From Alishewanella longhuensis (GTDB lineage Bacteria > Pseudomonadota > Gammaproteobacteria > Enterobacterales > Alteromonadaceae), in the NCBI RefSeq assembly GCF_014653435.1, contig NZ_BNAO01000001.1, positions 868,897 through 932,896 of the forward strand: a stretch of 64,000 nucleotides of DNA, read 5' to 3'. Positions 1 to 9,443 of the stretch are shown here, piece after piece (within the stretch, counting starts at the first letter, position 1; each line of letters begins with the position of its first letter). Below the pieces are notes generated by a model. It did not search any database. It was given only the letters and a program-made list of their open reading frames with translations, and was not told the DNA's origin. A program made the position numbers and the translations under genes.

Positions 1-169
1 CCCGTCACGGCAATAATCGGATTTTTGTGTGACATAAAGCCAGCCTGTAAGATGAATTACAGTTACCTTATCGGAATACCCTGGTTTGGTGCAACTATTT
101 CCCTTAGGTTGATCCGAATGGCGTTGTTAGAGTACAACTAACATAGTACGCACACTTATGGAGAGATGT

Positions 170-565
170 ATGTCAGACATTTTGCTGACCCTGCTAATTG
201 CCGCACTGCTCCCTTACCTGGCCAAAGCGCCTTTGGTTTGGGCTATGCATCGTGCCGGTGGTTATGACAATCATTACCCCAGACGCCAGCAAGCGGCGCT
301 CAGCGATTTTGGTCAGCGCTGCAATGCGGCACATTATAATAGTTTTGAGGCGTTAATAGTGTTTAGCACCGCATGCGTTTTCGTTGTTGCCGCTGGTAGC
401 GTAACGACCGCGATGTTGTTTGCCAGTTGGGGTTTTATTGTGTGCCGTATTGGTTACTTGTGTTGTTACTGGTTTAATTGGGCCACAGCCCGTAGTTTAA
501 TCTGGTTGGGCTCTATGGCGGCGGCCATCAGCCTGATGCTGATGGCACTGACGCAACTTAATTAA
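170..565 (+). CDS. MAPEG family integral membrane protein
   Basis: A 131-residue, strongly hydrophobic protein that looks like a MAPEG-family protein (the superfamily of membrane-associated eicosanoid/glutathione proteins). Several transmembrane helices are visible: residues ~3-22, a central block ~55-90 and a C-terminal block ~105-128. The RCNAAHYNSFEAL stretch resembles the conserved MAPEG N-x(n)-E region after helix 1. The ATG at 170 is preferred over the in-frame ATG at 158 because a GGAGAG ribosome-binding site (160-165) lies between them. The gene is convergent with the downstream nuclease and its stop overlaps that gene's stop by a few bases. Substrate unknown; bacterial members are mostly uncharacterised. 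Confidence 0.75.
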   Translation: MSDILLTLLIAALLPYLAKAPLVWAMHRAGGYDNHYPRRQQAALSDFGQRCNAAHYNSFEALIVFSTACVFVVAAGSVTTAMLFASWGFIVCRIGYLCCYWFNWATARSLIWLGSMAAAISLMLMALTQLN

Positions 566-2334
566 AATGCAAAGGTGGCCAGAATAGGATCGTGGTCTGA
601 AGAGCGATAAGGATTAGCCTCATACAATAGTGGTAGCTGGCTGGCCGGCTTAAAACGTAAGCTGTAATCTAATAATACAGGTTCATCAGCATTAATAGGC
701 CAGTGCTGAAAATCCGTTAGCTTAGCGGCCAGACTTGGGCTAGCTAGCATATGGTCTAACGAGCCTGATCTGCCACGAAATACAAAAGAGTATGATTGCT
801 GCTTACCATCGCTAAGATACTGCCAACCCTGTTGCTCAAAATAGCGAATAGGATCTTCCATCCGATAGGCATTAAAATCACCCACTATTACACTATACGT
901 AGTACTGATGCCGGTAGGCTGAGTTTGCAGCCACTGCTGTAACGCTGCTGCCGCTTCTACCCGGGCAGCGTTCCAACAGGCCTGACCATCACCTTGATCT
1001 TTCTGCTGGGTATAGTCTGCCGCACCACTGCGTGGGCAACTGCCTTTCGATTTAAAATGATTTACGGCAAAGGTAAACTCGGTGTCAGATGCCAAATGTC
1101 GGAAGCTTTGTGCGACAGGTGGTCGGTGTAATCGGGTAAAAGGAGCTGCGGTTTGGGTAGCGGCTTCACCCAGCGCACTCACCCGGCTGCCTCGATAAAA
1201 AATGCCTACTTTAATCGCATCGCTCCCCGGTGTTTCGGCAGTTATTACCATTTGATAAGGCTCGCTGCTTTGCTGGTTAACTGCCGCTAATAGCGTTGCA
1301 ATAGCACTGCCAGTGTTATAGCCGTTATTTTCCAGCTCAAGTAAGCCAATCACATCCGCATCTAGTGCGACTAAAGCCTGCACTAGTTTAGCTTGTTGAC
1401 GTGCCAATTCTTCTGGTGTGCGGGCACCGCGGCGGGTGGGAAAAGGTTTTTCCTGGCCGTGACCGGTAAAAAAATTAAGCACATTGTAACTGGCAATGCG
1501 CAATTCATTTTCGCCGGTGGCTTGCGGTTTATCGGGTCGCGGATTGGCGTTAACAAAGTTGGGTTGCTGAGTGGGCAGTAAGCGATAACCACGTTCGTCT
1601 TGATGCACAATACCTTCAACGTTTAGTACCTGATCACCAACCCGCAGGCTACTTTGAGCTGTTAATCCTGTACTGGGGTAGGGCAGAGGGTCTGGGTTTT
1701 GTTGCCAAAGGCCATCATCCAGCAAAATGGCTTGTCTGTCTTGCTGTACGGTTAGTCGTTGTGCTTCTTCACCAGGTGCCACTATTTGAGTAGGCACCAT
1801 TAATCGAGTATCGGCTACTAAGATTTCACCATAACGACCAAGCTGATAGGTATCGGCCACCACTAGCGGTTGTTCAAAGCGCAGCCACATGCCCTCGTAG
1901 GCTTCCCAGCTAAGGTTGGCGTCTAACGGCAGTTGCACCAACAGCGGTTTAATTGCCTTAGTACCGCATTCACTGAGCACTTCGGCATCAATTAAGCTGG
2001 TAAGCTGATCCACCTCAGCAACAGTGCCTGATACCACTAAAATCTGCCCTGCCAGATATGGTGCAGGATCGGCAACTACCACAAAGATCCCTTCTGCAGT
2101 GGCGGGATCATTATCGGGCTTAAGGCTTTGTAACATAAGGCCAGGCATTGGGCCATCGTTATACACCTGACCTAGCACCACGCCTTGTATAGTAACTTGT
2201 TGGCTAAGTAAGCTACTAACTTCACCATGGCCTTGTATTTGAGCAATGGTATGGGAACTTTGCTCACAGCCAGTGGGGGCTTGCTGACAACCTGTTGCCA
2301 ACACTAAAGTAAAAAGTAACGCTAAAATACGCAT
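562..2334 (-). CDS. ExeM/NucH-type extracellular endonuclease, lipoprotein
   Basis: 590 residues with a lipoprotein signal peptide ending in lipobox ATGC (Cys16), so it is probably anchored to the outer membrane or released. The N-terminal ~270 residues resemble the OB-fold region found before the catalytic part of ExeM/NucH nucleases. The C-terminal half (~280-590) is an endonuclease/exonuclease/phosphatase domain: ASYNVLNFF (Asn), LLELENNG (metal Glu), VNHFKSKGS (His), VGDFNAY (Asp/Asn) and the final SSDHDPILATF (catalytic Asp-His). Family members degrade extracellular DNA, for nutrient use or biofilm dispersal (family knowledge; Shewanella ExeM is the model). Monocistronic; convergent with the MAPEG gene. 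The product class is secure, the biological role inferred. Confidence 0.85.
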   Translation of the reverse strand: MRILALLFTLVLATGCQQAPTGCEQSSHTIAQIQGHGEVSSLLSQQVTIQGVVLGQVYNDGPMPGLMLQSLKPDNDPATAEGIFVVVADPAPYLAGQILVVSGTVAEVDQLTSLIDAEVLSECGTKAIKPLLVQLPLDANLSWEAYEGMWLRFEQPLVVADTYQLGRYGEILVADTRLMVPTQIVAPGEEAQRLTVQQDRQAILLDDGLWQQNPDPLPYPSTGLTAQSSLRVGDQVLNVEGIVHQDERGYRLLPTQQPNFVNANPRPDKPQATGENELRIASYNVLNFFTGHGQEKPFPTRRGARTPEELARQQAKLVQALVALDADVIGLLELENNGYNTGSAIATLLAAVNQQSSEPYQMVITAETPGSDAIKVGIFYRGSRVSALGEAATQTAAPFTRLHRPPVAQSFRHLASDTEFTFAVNHFKSKGSCPRSGAADYTQQKDQGDGQACWNAARVEAAAALQQWLQTQPTGISTTYSVIVGDFNAYRMEDPIRYFEQQGWQYLSDGKQQSYSFVFRGRSGSLDHMLASPSLAAKLTDFQHWPINADEPVLLDYSLRFKPASQLPLLYEANPYRSSDHDPILATFAF

Positions 2335-2384
2335 AAAGGGTCCAAAAAATAGTCAGCTAATTTGCTTAGCTAAAGAATACGGCT

Positions 2385-2408
2385 AAAAAAAGGTGCCGAA
2401 GCACCTTT
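2385..2408 (-). terminator. Rho-independent terminator after purD
   Basis: Read on the minus strand, an 8-bp stem AAAGGTGC/GCACCTTT closes a stable TTCG tetraloop and is followed by a run of T. It lies 25 bp beyond the purD stop and ends the methyltransferase-purD transcript. Confidence 0.85.
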
Positions 2409-2432
2409 GTCTGCAGCATTAAGTGATAAGTG

Positions 2433-3722
2433 TTAACTCTGCTGCTCACGAGCGATTGCCCGGTAACCAATGTCTTTTCGATAGAACACCTGTTCCCAGC
2501 AGATTTGCGAAGCCAGTTGATAAGCGGCTTGCTGCGCCTCAGTAACGTTATTACCCAAGGCGGTCGCGCATAGCACCCGGCCGCCGTTAGTAACCACATC
2601 GTTACCTTTTAACTCAGTACCGGCATGGAATACTTTCGCGCCTATGGCAGTGGGTGTGTCCAAACCATGAATAACTGCGCCCTTGGCGTAAGTATCCGGG
2701 TAACCCCCTGCAGCCATCACTACACCTACCGCTGCTTGCTCGGTAAATGTAATTTCGGTTTGATCCAGCTTGCCAGCAACGGCATTCTGGCATAGTACTA
2801 CTAGGTCGGATTGTAGACGCAACATAATGGGCTGGGTTTCCGGATCGCCAAAACGGCAGTTAAATTCAAGTACCTTGGCTGAGCCATCTGGCGCAATCAT
2901 TAAACCGGCATACAAAAAGCCGGTGTAAACATTACCCTCTGCGGCCATACCTTTTACCGTAGGGTAAATCACATTTTCCATTACCCATTGATGCACTGCC
3001 GGCGTGACGACAGGGGCGGGTGAGTAGGCACCCATGCCACCGGTATTAGGGCCTTTATCACCATCATCGCGCGCTTTGTGATCTTGCGATGAAGCAAAAG
3101 CCAGAGCATGTTCCCCATCTACCATGACAATAAAAGAGGCTTCTTCACCGGTTAAAAACTCTTCGATGACCACACGGCTACCAGCATCACCAAACTTATT
3201 GCCGGCTAACATATCATCAATAGCAGCAAAGGCTTCCGCTTCCATTTGCGCAATGATAACGCCTTTACCCGCGGCCAGGCCGTCGGCTTTAATCACGATA
3301 GGCGTGCCAAGCTGGCGCACATAGTCTTTGGCTGGTGCTATTTCGGTAAAGTTCTGGTACGCCGCTGTTGGGATCTGATGTCGGGCTAAAAAATCTTTGG
3401 CAAAGGCTTTTGAGCTTTCTAACTGGGCTGCCGCCTGGGTTGGGCCAAAAATGGCTAAACCTGCGGCACGGAACTTATCAACCACTCCTTTGGCAAGGGG
3501 TGCCTCCGGACCAACAATAGTTAAATCGAGTTGCTGCTGCTGGGCAAAAGCCAGTAAGGCATCGACATCATCCGCAGCGATGGCGACATTTTGTAAGGCA
3601 GATTCACGGGCCGTGCCCGCATTACCCGGCGCGACAAATACCTGAGTGACCAGAGGAGATTGTGCTGCTTTCCAGGCCAGTGCATGCTCGCGGCCACCGC
3701 CACCTATTACCATTACTTTCAT
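2433..3722 (-). CDS. purD: Phosphoribosylamine-glycine ligase (GAR synthetase)
   Basis: 429 residues, the same length as E. coli PurD. It catalyses step two of de novo purine synthesis: ATP + phosphoribosylamine + glycine to glycinamide ribonucleotide, in the cytosol. The N-terminal dinucleotide-like GGGGREHALAWK, the ATP-grasp region (VIKADGLAAGKGV at ~145-157), TGGMGAYSPAP and EFNCRFGDPETQ are all intact. In many gammaproteobacteria purD follows purH; here it lies 20 bp downstream of a secreted methyltransferase-like gene instead and is apparently co-transcribed with it. No PurR box was recognised upstream. Confidence 0.97.
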   Translation of the reverse strand: MKVMVIGGGGREHALAWKAAQSPLVTQVFVAPGNAGTARESALQNVAIAADDVDALLAFAQQQQLDLTIVGPEAPLAKGVVDKFRAAGLAIFGPTQAAAQLESSKAFAKDFLARHQIPTAAYQNFTEIAPAKDYVRQLGTPIVIKADGLAAGKGVIIAQMEAEAFAAIDDMLAGNKFGDAGSRVVIEEFLTGEEASFIVMVDGEHALAFASSQDHKARDDGDKGPNTGGMGAYSPAPVVTPAVHQWVMENVIYPTVKGMAAEGNVYTGFLYAGLMIAPDGSAKVLEFNCRFGDPETQPIMLRLQSDLVVLCQNAVAGKLDQTEITFTEQAAVGVVMAAGGYPDTYAKGAVIHGLDTPTAIGAKVFHAGTELKGNDVVTNGGRVLCATALGNNVTEAQQAAYQLASQICWEQVFYRKDIGYRAIAREQQS

Positions 3723-3742
3723 CAGTTGTTCCGCTTTGTTTG

Positions 3743-4552
3743 TTAATTTAAAGGTTTACGAAATTTTAAAGTCATACGGTCGCTTTCGCCGATGGCCAGA
3801 TATTTCTCTTTGTCTTGCTCACCTAAACGCAGGCTCGGTGGCAGTGTCCAGACGCCAGAGGGATGATCGGCAGTATCTTTTGGGTTAGCATTAATTTCAC
3901 TGCTGCTATCAAATACAAAGCCTGCTTGCTCTGCCAATGTGATAGTCAGGCTTTGTGGCATATAGCCAGTGCGGGTCCAGTCAGTTTCCAATTGTGCTTC
4001 AGGCAACCGATGTTCCACTACACCCAGCACGCCACCTGGCTTTAGTGCGGTATAAAAATGACTGAAGGCAGTTAACATGGCTTCTTCGCCGCCCGCCATA
4101 TACCAGTTGTGTAAATTGCGGAAGGTCAACACCACATCGGCAGAGCCTGCGGGCGCTATGCTAATGCCCGGCGTAGGTGCAAACTCGGTGACCTCTACTT
4201 TACTATAGGCGGGATTGGCGGCGAGCTTTTCTAAAAAGGCAGCGCGACTGCGTTGGCCAAAGCCAGTTGCCGTGGCGGGAAAGTGGGCAGCGTAATACTT
4301 ACCTTCTGCTGCTAACAAGGGCGCTAGAATTTCGGTATACCAGCCAGCACCGGGTGAAATCTCTACTACCGTACTTTGCGGCGTGACTTCAAAAAAGCTT
4401 AGTGTAGCAACTGGATTACGGTATTGATCACGTTGGCTAAATTCCGCAGATCGCAAAGGGTTATTTACCGCTTGCTCTAGGGCTGGATTGGCTGTTGCTG
4501 CAACACTTACTAATAAGGCGGTCAGGGTGACGATTCGGCTTAAACGAAACAT
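3743..4552 (-). CDS. Exported class I SAM-methyltransferase-like protein
   Basis: 269 residues. The N-terminus has a Sec signal peptide (LTALLVSVAATANP, likely cleavage after ~Ala21). The mature part has a Rossmann methyltransferase fold: a motif I-like strand VVEISPGAGWYTEILAPLL (~residues 61-79), VDVVLTFRN-like motif IV (ADVVLTFRNLHNW, ~136-148) and LKPGGVLGVVEHR (motif VI). This is the COG4798-type predicted methyltransferase family, common in marine gammaproteobacteria. A SAM-dependent fold with an export signal is puzzling because SAM is not expected outside the cytoplasm; the substrate is unknown. It is the first gene of a probable two-gene unit with purD. Confidence 0.8.
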   Translation of the reverse strand: MFRLSRIVTLTALLVSVAATANPALEQAVNNPLRSAEFSQRDQYRNPVATLSFFEVTPQSTVVEISPGAGWYTEILAPLLAAEGKYYAAHFPATATGFGQRSRAAFLEKLAANPAYSKVEVTEFAPTPGISIAPAGSADVVLTFRNLHNWYMAGGEEAMLTAFSHFYTALKPGGVLGVVEHRLPEAQLETDWTRTGYMPQSLTITLAEQAGFVFDSSSEINANPKDTADHPSGVWTLPPSLRLGEQDKEKYLAIGESDRMTLKFRKPLN

Positions 4553-4733
4553 GTTAGGTGACTCCTTGTAAAAGGTGCCCTAGTTTAGCAAAGCAAGCTC
4601 GGAATTGCAGCGCCTTTTATCGTACGAGCATTAAGCAGTTTTTTGGGTTTTAGGTGGCTAGACTGCTAAATTTCAATCTACAATAGCATGTGGCTATGTT
4701 AGAATAGCGCACTTTTTTAGCTTGGGTTAGGCC

Positions 4734-5501
4734 ATGTCAGAGCAGAAAAAACGGTTAGAACAGATAAAAGTGGTGCTGGTTGGCACTACCCATACCGGCA
4801 ATATCGGATCCGTCGCCAGGGCGATGAAAACCATGGGCTTGTCACAATTGTGTTTGGTTGCGCCGAAAAGCGAACCCGATGGTCAGGCGTATGCGTTAGC
4901 GGCAGGTGCCAGTGAGATTTTAGCCTCGGCAAAAATTTACGACGACTTAGCACAAGCTGTTGCGGATTGCGCTTTGGTTGTTGGCAGTAGTGCGCGTTCA
5001 CGGACATTAAGCTGGCCTATGCTGTCGCCGCGTGAATGTGGCGTTAAAGCTATTCAAGAGGCCATTCAAGCGCCGGTAGCGTTAGTCTTTGGTCGCGAGA
5101 GTAGTGGCCTGAGCAATGAAGAACTGCAACTCTGCCAATACCATGTGTGTATCGATGCTAATCCGGAATACAGTTCGTTAAATCTGGCTATGGCAGTACA
5201 AATTATTTGTTATGAAGTACGGATGGCCTATTTAGCTGCACAGAGTGATGCTGTTGCAGAAACAGAGTTGACGCCATATCCGAGCTCAGCACAAATGGAA
5301 AATTTCTACCAGCATTTAGAAGCGGCACTGAATCATACCGGTTTTATTATTAAGCAGCACCCGGGCGTGGTAATGACCAAGTTAAAACGGCTGTTTACCC
5401 GAGCCCGTCCGGAAGAGGCCGAATACAATATTTTGCGCGGTATTCTGACCTCGATGCAGCGTTTAGAAAAAGTGGATCAACCATCTTCAAAAAAGTCGTA
5501 G
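4734..5501 (+). CDS. trmJ: tRNA (cytidine/uridine-2'-O-)-methyltransferase TrmJ
   Basis: 255 residues, SPOUT-class methyltransferase that 2'-O-methylates position 32 of several tRNAs using SAM. Typical features: N-terminal [36 protein letters not shown] (knotted SAM site, ~117-132) and the [16 protein letters not shown] segment near residue 145. E. coli TrmJ is 246 residues. It lies directly upstream of cysE and the isc operon, as trmJ does beside iscR in E. coli. Confidence 0.95.
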   Translation: MSEQKKRLEQIKVVLVGTTHTGNIGSVARAMKTMGLSQLCLVAPKSEPDGQAYALAAGASEILASAKIYDDLAQAVADCALVVGSSARSRTLSWPMLSPRECGVKAIQEAIQAPVALVFGRESSGLSNEELQLCQYHVCIDANPEYSSLNLAMAVQIICYEVRMAYLAAQSDAVAETELTPYPSSAQMENFYQHLEAALNHTGFIIKQHPGVVMTKLKRLFTRARPEEAEYNILRGILTSMQRLEKVDQPSSKKS

Positions 5502-5519
5502 CATTTAAGGAGCTTTAGC

Positions 5520-6329
5520 ATGTTTTCTGGCATCAAAGAAGATATCCGCAGTGTATTTGAGCGAGATCCGGCTGCCCGCAGTGCGTTTGAAGTGTTGACG
5601 ACTTACCCGGGACTGCATGCTATTTGGTTGCACCGGCTAAGCCATCGCTTATGGCGGGCAGAATGGCGCTGGTTGGCACGTTGGCTCAGCACTATGGGCC
5701 GTTGGCTAACTGGCGTAGAAATTCATCCTGGTGCAAAAATTGGCAAAAGGTTCTTTATTGACCATGGTATGGGTGTGGTGATTGGGGAAACCGCGGAAAT
5801 CGGCGATGACTGCACGCTCTACCATGGCGTAACCTTAGGCGGCACCAGTTGGAACCCGGGTAAACGCCACCCTACTTTGGGTAAGGGGGTCGTTATTGGT
5901 GCTGGTGCCAAGGTATTGGGCCCACTGAATGTTGGTGAAAATGCCCGTATTGGCTCTAATGCCGTAGTGGTAAAAGATGTGCCTGCAGGCGCAACGGTGG
6001 TGGGGATCCCTGGTCGGGTAGTAGCCAAAGCCGATGCTGACCTCTCTGAGCAGCGACAAAATCTGGCCAAAAAATATGGCTTTGATGCCTACGCCGTGTC
6101 GGCAGACAATCCGGATCCTGTGGCCAATGCCATTGGCAGTTTGTTAGACCATATTCATGTGCTGGACAATAAAGTCAGTGAGCTTTGCCATAGCGTAAAT
6201 TTGCTTGGCGGTAACGTCTGTGAAGAGGTTCCCACCGTAAACATAGACGAAGTCGATTTTCGTGATGCGGAGCAGCGTGCAGCAGAACAAAGACGAAAAG
6301 AGGTTGATGAATTTGATCCCGCTATTTGA
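5520..6329 (+). CDS. cysE: Serine O-acetyltransferase
   Basis: 269 residues. Transfers acetyl from acetyl-CoA to L-serine, giving O-acetylserine for cysteine synthesis. N-terminal helical part, then left-handed beta-helix hexapeptide repeats (~65-170) with the catalytic [17 protein letters not shown] and [19 protein letters not shown] motifs. The C-terminus is longer than the catalytic core and acidic/coiled ([15 protein letters not shown]). Location between trmJ and iscR, with an AAGGAG ribosome-binding site, couples cysteine supply to the cysteine desulfurase IscS just downstream. The symbol follows the biochemical family; some genomes carry a second cysE elsewhere, so this may be the isc-linked paralogue. 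Confidence 0.93.
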   Translation: MFSGIKEDIRSVFERDPAARSAFEVLTTYPGLHAIWLHRLSHRLWRAEWRWLARWLSTMGRWLTGVEIHPGAKIGKRFFIDHGMGVVIGETAEIGDDCTLYHGVTLGGTSWNPGKRHPTLGKGVVIGAGAKVLGPLNVGENARIGSNAVVVKDVPAGATVVGIPGRVVAKADADLSEQRQNLAKKYGFDAYAVSADNPDPVANAIGSLLDHIHVLDNKVSELCHSVNLLGGNVCEEVPTVNIDEVDFRDAEQRAAEQRRKEVDEFDPAI

Positions 6330-6334
6330 GGTGA

Positions 6335-6359
6335 ATACCTGACTAGAACGCTAGGATAT
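6335..6359 (+). promoter_or_regulatory. Upstream IscR type 1-like site (degenerate)
   Basis: Against the remembered type 1 IscR consensus ATASYYGACTRWWWYAGTCRRSTAT this 25-mer matches about 20 positions (ATACCTGACT half good, second half weaker). It sits 13 bp upstream of a better site, the multi-site arrangement known for the E. coli iscR promoter. The assignment is by eye. Confidence 0.5.
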
Positions 6360-6371
6360 TCCTTGGGCTTA

Positions 6372-6403
6372 ATACTTGACTAAAACAGTCAGGAATGTAC
6401 AAT
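6372..6403 (+). promoter_or_regulatory. iscR promoter overlapped by IscR type 1 site
   Basis: Bases 6372-6396 match the type 1 IscR consensus at 24 of 25 positions (GACTAAAACAGTC core). The same bases supply a -35 TTGACT (6376-6381), with a 16-bp spacer to -10 TACAAT (6398-6403). Holo-IscR bound here would block RNA polymerase, giving autorepression when Fe-S clusters are plentiful, as established in E. coli. It lies about 30 bp before the iscR start. Confidence 0.85.
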
Positions 6404-6430
6404 GGTAGCCATTCTGGAAAGGAGTCAATT

Positions 6431-6910
6431 ATGCGATTAACCTCAAAAGGTCGGTATGCAGTAACCGCGATGCTAGACGTAGCCTTGCACGCTGTGAAAG
6501 GCCCGGTACCTCTCGCTGATATCTCCGAGCGGCAAGGTATTTCGTTATCTTATCTGGAACAATTATTTGCTCGGTTACGTAAGCAAGGCTTAGTGAGTAG
6601 TGTCCGGGGCCCAGGTGGCGGCTACCAGCTCGGTTTGGCGGCATCCGCTATTTCAATTTCTGCAGTCATTGCTGCGGTGGATGAGTCAGTAGATGCTACC
6701 CGTTGTCAGGGTAAATCTGATTGTCATGGCGGAGCCCGGTGCTTAACCCACACCCTGTGGAGCAACCTGAGTCATCGAATTGAAGATTTTTTGACCAATA
6801 TTTCGTTGGAAGAGTTGGTTAAGCAGGAAGAAGTGCGGCAAGCCGCTCAGCAACAAAGCCGTAAAATTAAAAATCCCGCAACTGATATAGAAGTCAGCTG
6901 CCAGTTGTAA
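6431..6910 (+). CDS. iscR: Fe-S cluster-responsive transcriptional regulator IscR
   Basis: 159 residues. Rrf2-family winged-helix regulator that holds a [2Fe-2S] cluster and represses the isc operon. Starts [20 protein letters not shown] as in E. coli; the ligand set C-x5-C-x5-C-x2-H is intact ([16 protein letters not shown], near residues 92-107). The ATG at 6431 with AGGAG 8 bp upstream is chosen over an ATG 36 bp earlier, which would add non-homologous residues and overlap the promoter. First gene of iscRSUA-hscBA-fdx. Confidence 0.97.
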   Translation: MRLTSKGRYAVTAMLDVALHAVKGPVPLADISERQGISLSYLEQLFARLRKQGLVSSVRGPGGGYQLGLAASAISISAVIAAVDESVDATRCQGKSDCHGGARCLTHTLWSNLSHRIEDFLTNISLEELVKQEEVRQAAQQQSRKIKNPATDIEVSCQL

Positions 6911-6929
6911 GTGCAACACGGAGCAAATA

Positions 6930-8144
6930 ATGAAGCTACCAATATATTTAGACTATGCTGCAACAACCCCGGTAGACCCGCGGGTTGCAGAAAAGATGAT
7001 GCAATTTTTGACGATGGACGGCCAGTTCGGTAACCCAGCGTCACGTTCGCATCGTTTTGGCTGGCAAGCCGAAGAAGCGGTAGAAATTGCTCGTAGCCAG
7101 ATTGCCGAGTTGGTGAACGCTGATCCACGTGAAATTGTGTTTACCTCGGGTGCGACGGAATCGAATAACCTTGCGATTAAGGGCGCTGCTGAGTTTTACC
7201 ATAAAAAAGGCAAACACCTGATCACGGTCAAAACCGAGCATAAGGCCGTGTTGGATACTATGCGTCAGCTAGAGCGCGAAGGTTTTGAAGTGACTTACCT
7301 TGATGTTGAAGCCAATGGTTTAGTTGATTTAGGCAAGCTTGAGCAAGCTATGCGTGCTGATACCACAGTGGTTAGCATTATGTTTGTTAACAACGAAATT
7401 GGTGTAGTACAGGATATTGCGGCTATTGGCGAATTGTGCCGCAGCAAAGGTATTATTTTTCATGTTGATGCAGCACAGGCTACCGGCAAAGTAGCAATTG
7501 ACCTGCAAACACTAAAAGTTGATTTAATGTCGTTCTCTGGCCATAAAACCTATGGTCCTAAAGGCGTGGGTGCTTTATTTGTACGCCGTAAGCCGCGCAT
7601 TCGTTTAGAGGCGCAAACTCACGGCGGCGGCCATGAGCGCGGTATGCGCTCAGGGACTTTAGCCACGCATCAACTTGTAGCAATGGGTGAGTCTTTCCGT
7701 ATTGCTAAAGAAGAAATGGCGGCCGAGCATGCCCGCACTACCGTATTACGCGACAGATTATGGAACGGCATTAAAGATATCGAGCAAGTCTTTTTAAATG
7801 GTGATGCAGAGCAACGTGTGCCAGGCATTACCAATATTAGCTTTAACTATGTAGAAGGTGAATCATTGATTATGGCGTTAAAAGATATCGCCGTATCGTC
7901 AGGTTCAGCCTGTACATCGGCCAGTTTAGAGCCATCTTACGTGTTGCGCGCTTTAGGTTTATCCGATGAATTAGCGCATAGCTCAATTCGTTTTAGTATC
8001 GGTCGTTTTACTACGGAAGAGCAAATTGACCATACGATTAAAATTGTTCATGAAGCTATTAGCAAGCTTCGCGCAATGTCGCCGCTATGGGACATGTACA
8101 AAGACGGTATAGATTTAAACACTGTGGCCTGGGTGGCGCACTAA
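6930..8144 (+). CDS. iscS: Cysteine desulfurase IscS
   Basis: 404 residues, identical in length to E. coli IscS. PLP enzyme that takes sulfur from cysteine as a persulfide and passes it to IscU, tRNA thiolation and other acceptors. Visible: [13 protein letters not shown] at the N-terminus, PLP Lys in [12 protein letters not shown] (~206) and the mobile-loop active Cys in [25 protein letters not shown] context (~328). Begins 19 bp after iscR. Confidence 0.98.
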   Translation: MKLPIYLDYAATTPVDPRVAEKMMQFLTMDGQFGNPASRSHRFGWQAEEAVEIARSQIAELVNADPREIVFTSGATESNNLAIKGAAEFYHKKGKHLITVKTEHKAVLDTMRQLEREGFEVTYLDVEANGLVDLGKLEQAMRADTTVVSIMFVNNEIGVVQDIAAIGELCRSKGIIFHVDAAQATGKVAIDLQTLKVDLMSFSGHKTYGPKGVGALFVRRKPRIRLEAQTHGGGHERGMRSGTLATHQLVAMGESFRIAKEEMAAEHARTTVLRDRLWNGIKDIEQVFLNGDAEQRVPGITNISFNYVEGESLIMALKDIAVSSGSACTSASLEPSYVLRALGLSDELAHSSIRFSIGRFTTEEQIDHTIKIVHEAISKLRAMSPLWDMYKDGIDLNTVAWVAH

Positions 8145-8179
8145 GTTCAGGCGCTATCGCCACTAAAGAGGTAACTATC

Positions 8180-8563
8180 ATGGCATACAGTAATAAAGTA
8201 ATCGATCACTACGAAAATCCACGTAACGTGGGTTCTTTTGCCAAAGACGATCCTACCGTTGCTACGGGCATGGTAGGCGCACCGGCCTGTGGTGACGTAA
8301 TGAAACTGCAGATTAAGGTTAACGAGCAAGGCATTATTGAAGATGCTAAGTTTAAAACCTACGGTTGTGGCAGTGCTATTGCGTCCAGCTCCCTGGTTAC
8401 TGAATGGGTAAAAGGGAAAACCCTGGACGAAGCACAGCAAATTAAAAATACCGACATCGCACAGGAACTGGCTTTACCACCGGTGAAAATTCACTGCTCT
8501 ATTCTGGCAGAAGATGCGATCAAGGCAGCCATTGCTGATTATAAACAAAAGCAAGGGAGCTAA
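8180..8563 (+). CDS. iscU: Fe-S cluster assembly scaffold IscU
   Basis: 127 residues. Scaffold on which [2Fe-2S] clusters are built from IscS sulfur. The three conserved cysteines are present (ACGD near residue 37, YGCGSA near 63, IHCSILAED near 106), as is the HscA recognition motif LPPVK just before the third. The ATG at 8180 (AYSNKVIDHYENPRNVGSF) with GAGGT upstream is the true start; the longer frame beginning at 8087 overlaps iscS and has no homology. The 35-bp iscS-iscU gap contains a small GGCG-CTAT-CGCC hairpin. Confidence 0.97.
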   Translation: MAYSNKVIDHYENPRNVGSFAKDDPTVATGMVGAPACGDVMKLQIKVNEQGIIEDAKFKTYGCGSAIASSSLVTEWVKGKTLDEAQQIKNTDIAQELALPPVKIHCSILAEDAIKAAIADYKQKQGS

Positions 8564-8569
8564 TGCCAG

Positions 8570-8893
8570 ATGGCCATTTCGATGACAACGGCAGCGGCCG
8601 AGCGGGTAAGAAGTTTTCTGCAGAACCGCGGTAAGGGAGTAGGGTTGCGGGTAGGTGTTAAAACCACCGGCTGCTCTGGACTTGCTTATGTGCTGGAATT
8701 TGTCGATGAATTAAATGACGATGATCAAATATTTGAAGAACATGGTTTGAAATTGATCGTAGATGGCAAGAGCCTGGTTTATATCGACGGCACTCAGTTG
8801 GATTTTGTAAAAGAAGGCCTAAACGAAGGCTTTCAGTTTAACAATCCTAACGTGAATGGCGAATGTGGCTGTGGCGAAAGCTTTACTGTTTAA
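8570..8893 (+). CDS. iscA: Fe-S cluster assembly A-type carrier IscA
   Basis: 107 residues. Carries iron or Fe-S clusters to [4Fe-4S] targets. The A-type cysteines are in [13 protein letters not shown] (~35) and the C-terminal ECGCGESF pair (~99 and 101). It starts 6 bp after the iscU stop, with translation likely coupled. Confidence 0.97.
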   Translation: MAISMTTAAAERVRSFLQNRGKGVGLRVGVKTTGCSGLAYVLEFVDELNDDDQIFEEHGLKLIVDGKSLVYIDGTQLDFVKEGLNEGFQFNNPNVNGECGCGESFTV

Positions 8894-8911
8894 AGCCTGC
8901 ACTGAGGTAGC

Positions 8912-9436
8912 ATGAATTACTTTCAGTTGTTTGACTTACCTGAACAGTTTGAGCTGGATCTAACCGAGCTAGGCTCGCGGTATTTGGCGTTACAAAAACG
9001 CTTTCATCCAGATAACTTTGCCGCAGGCTCAGAGCGTGACCGTTTGCTGTCAGTGCAGCAAACGGCCAATATCAATGATGCTTACCATAGCCTGAAACAG
9101 CCTTTGTTGCGTGCAGAGCATTTGTTGGCCTTGCGTGGTTTAAAAATTAGTAATGAACAGCGTAGCTTTACCGAACCGGCATTTTTAATGCAACAAATGG
9201 AACTGCGCGAGCAACTGGCTGAAGTGCCTGAGCAAACCGATCCTGAGCAGGCAATAGCCGATATAGAGCAACAATTGTTAAAGCAGCGAAAGTTACTGCA
9301 AAACGCGTTGAGCCAAGCGCTGTCTGCGCGTACTACAGAGCAAAATCAACTGGCGGCCGAATTGGTTCGTAAACTAAAATTCTTCTATAAACTGCAGCAA
9401 GAGCTGGAGTTAATCGAACAGCAACTACAAGACTAA
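8912..9436 (+). CDS. hscB: Fe-S co-chaperone HscB
   Basis: 174 residues. J-domain protein that binds IscU and delivers it to HscA, stimulating the HscA ATPase. The J-domain (~1-75) has the HPD motif within [18 protein letters not shown]; the residue after HPD is Asn rather than the Lys of E. coli. The C-terminal three-helix region for IscU binding follows ([15 protein letters not shown], then a Gln/Leu-rich helix). Confidence 0.95.
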   Translation: MNYFQLFDLPEQFELDLTELGSRYLALQKRFHPDNFAAGSERDRLLSVQQTANINDAYHSLKQPLLRAEHLLALRGLKISNEQRSFTEPAFLMQQMELREQLAEVPEQTDPEQAIADIEQQLLKQRKLLQNALSQALSARTTEQNQLAAELVRKLKFFYKLQQELELIEQQLQD

Positions 9437-9443
9437 TCTCACT

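Noticed and set aside
8087..8179. N-terminal extension of iscU overlapping iscS
   Set aside because: No homology, and the ribosome-binding site and conserved start are at 8180.
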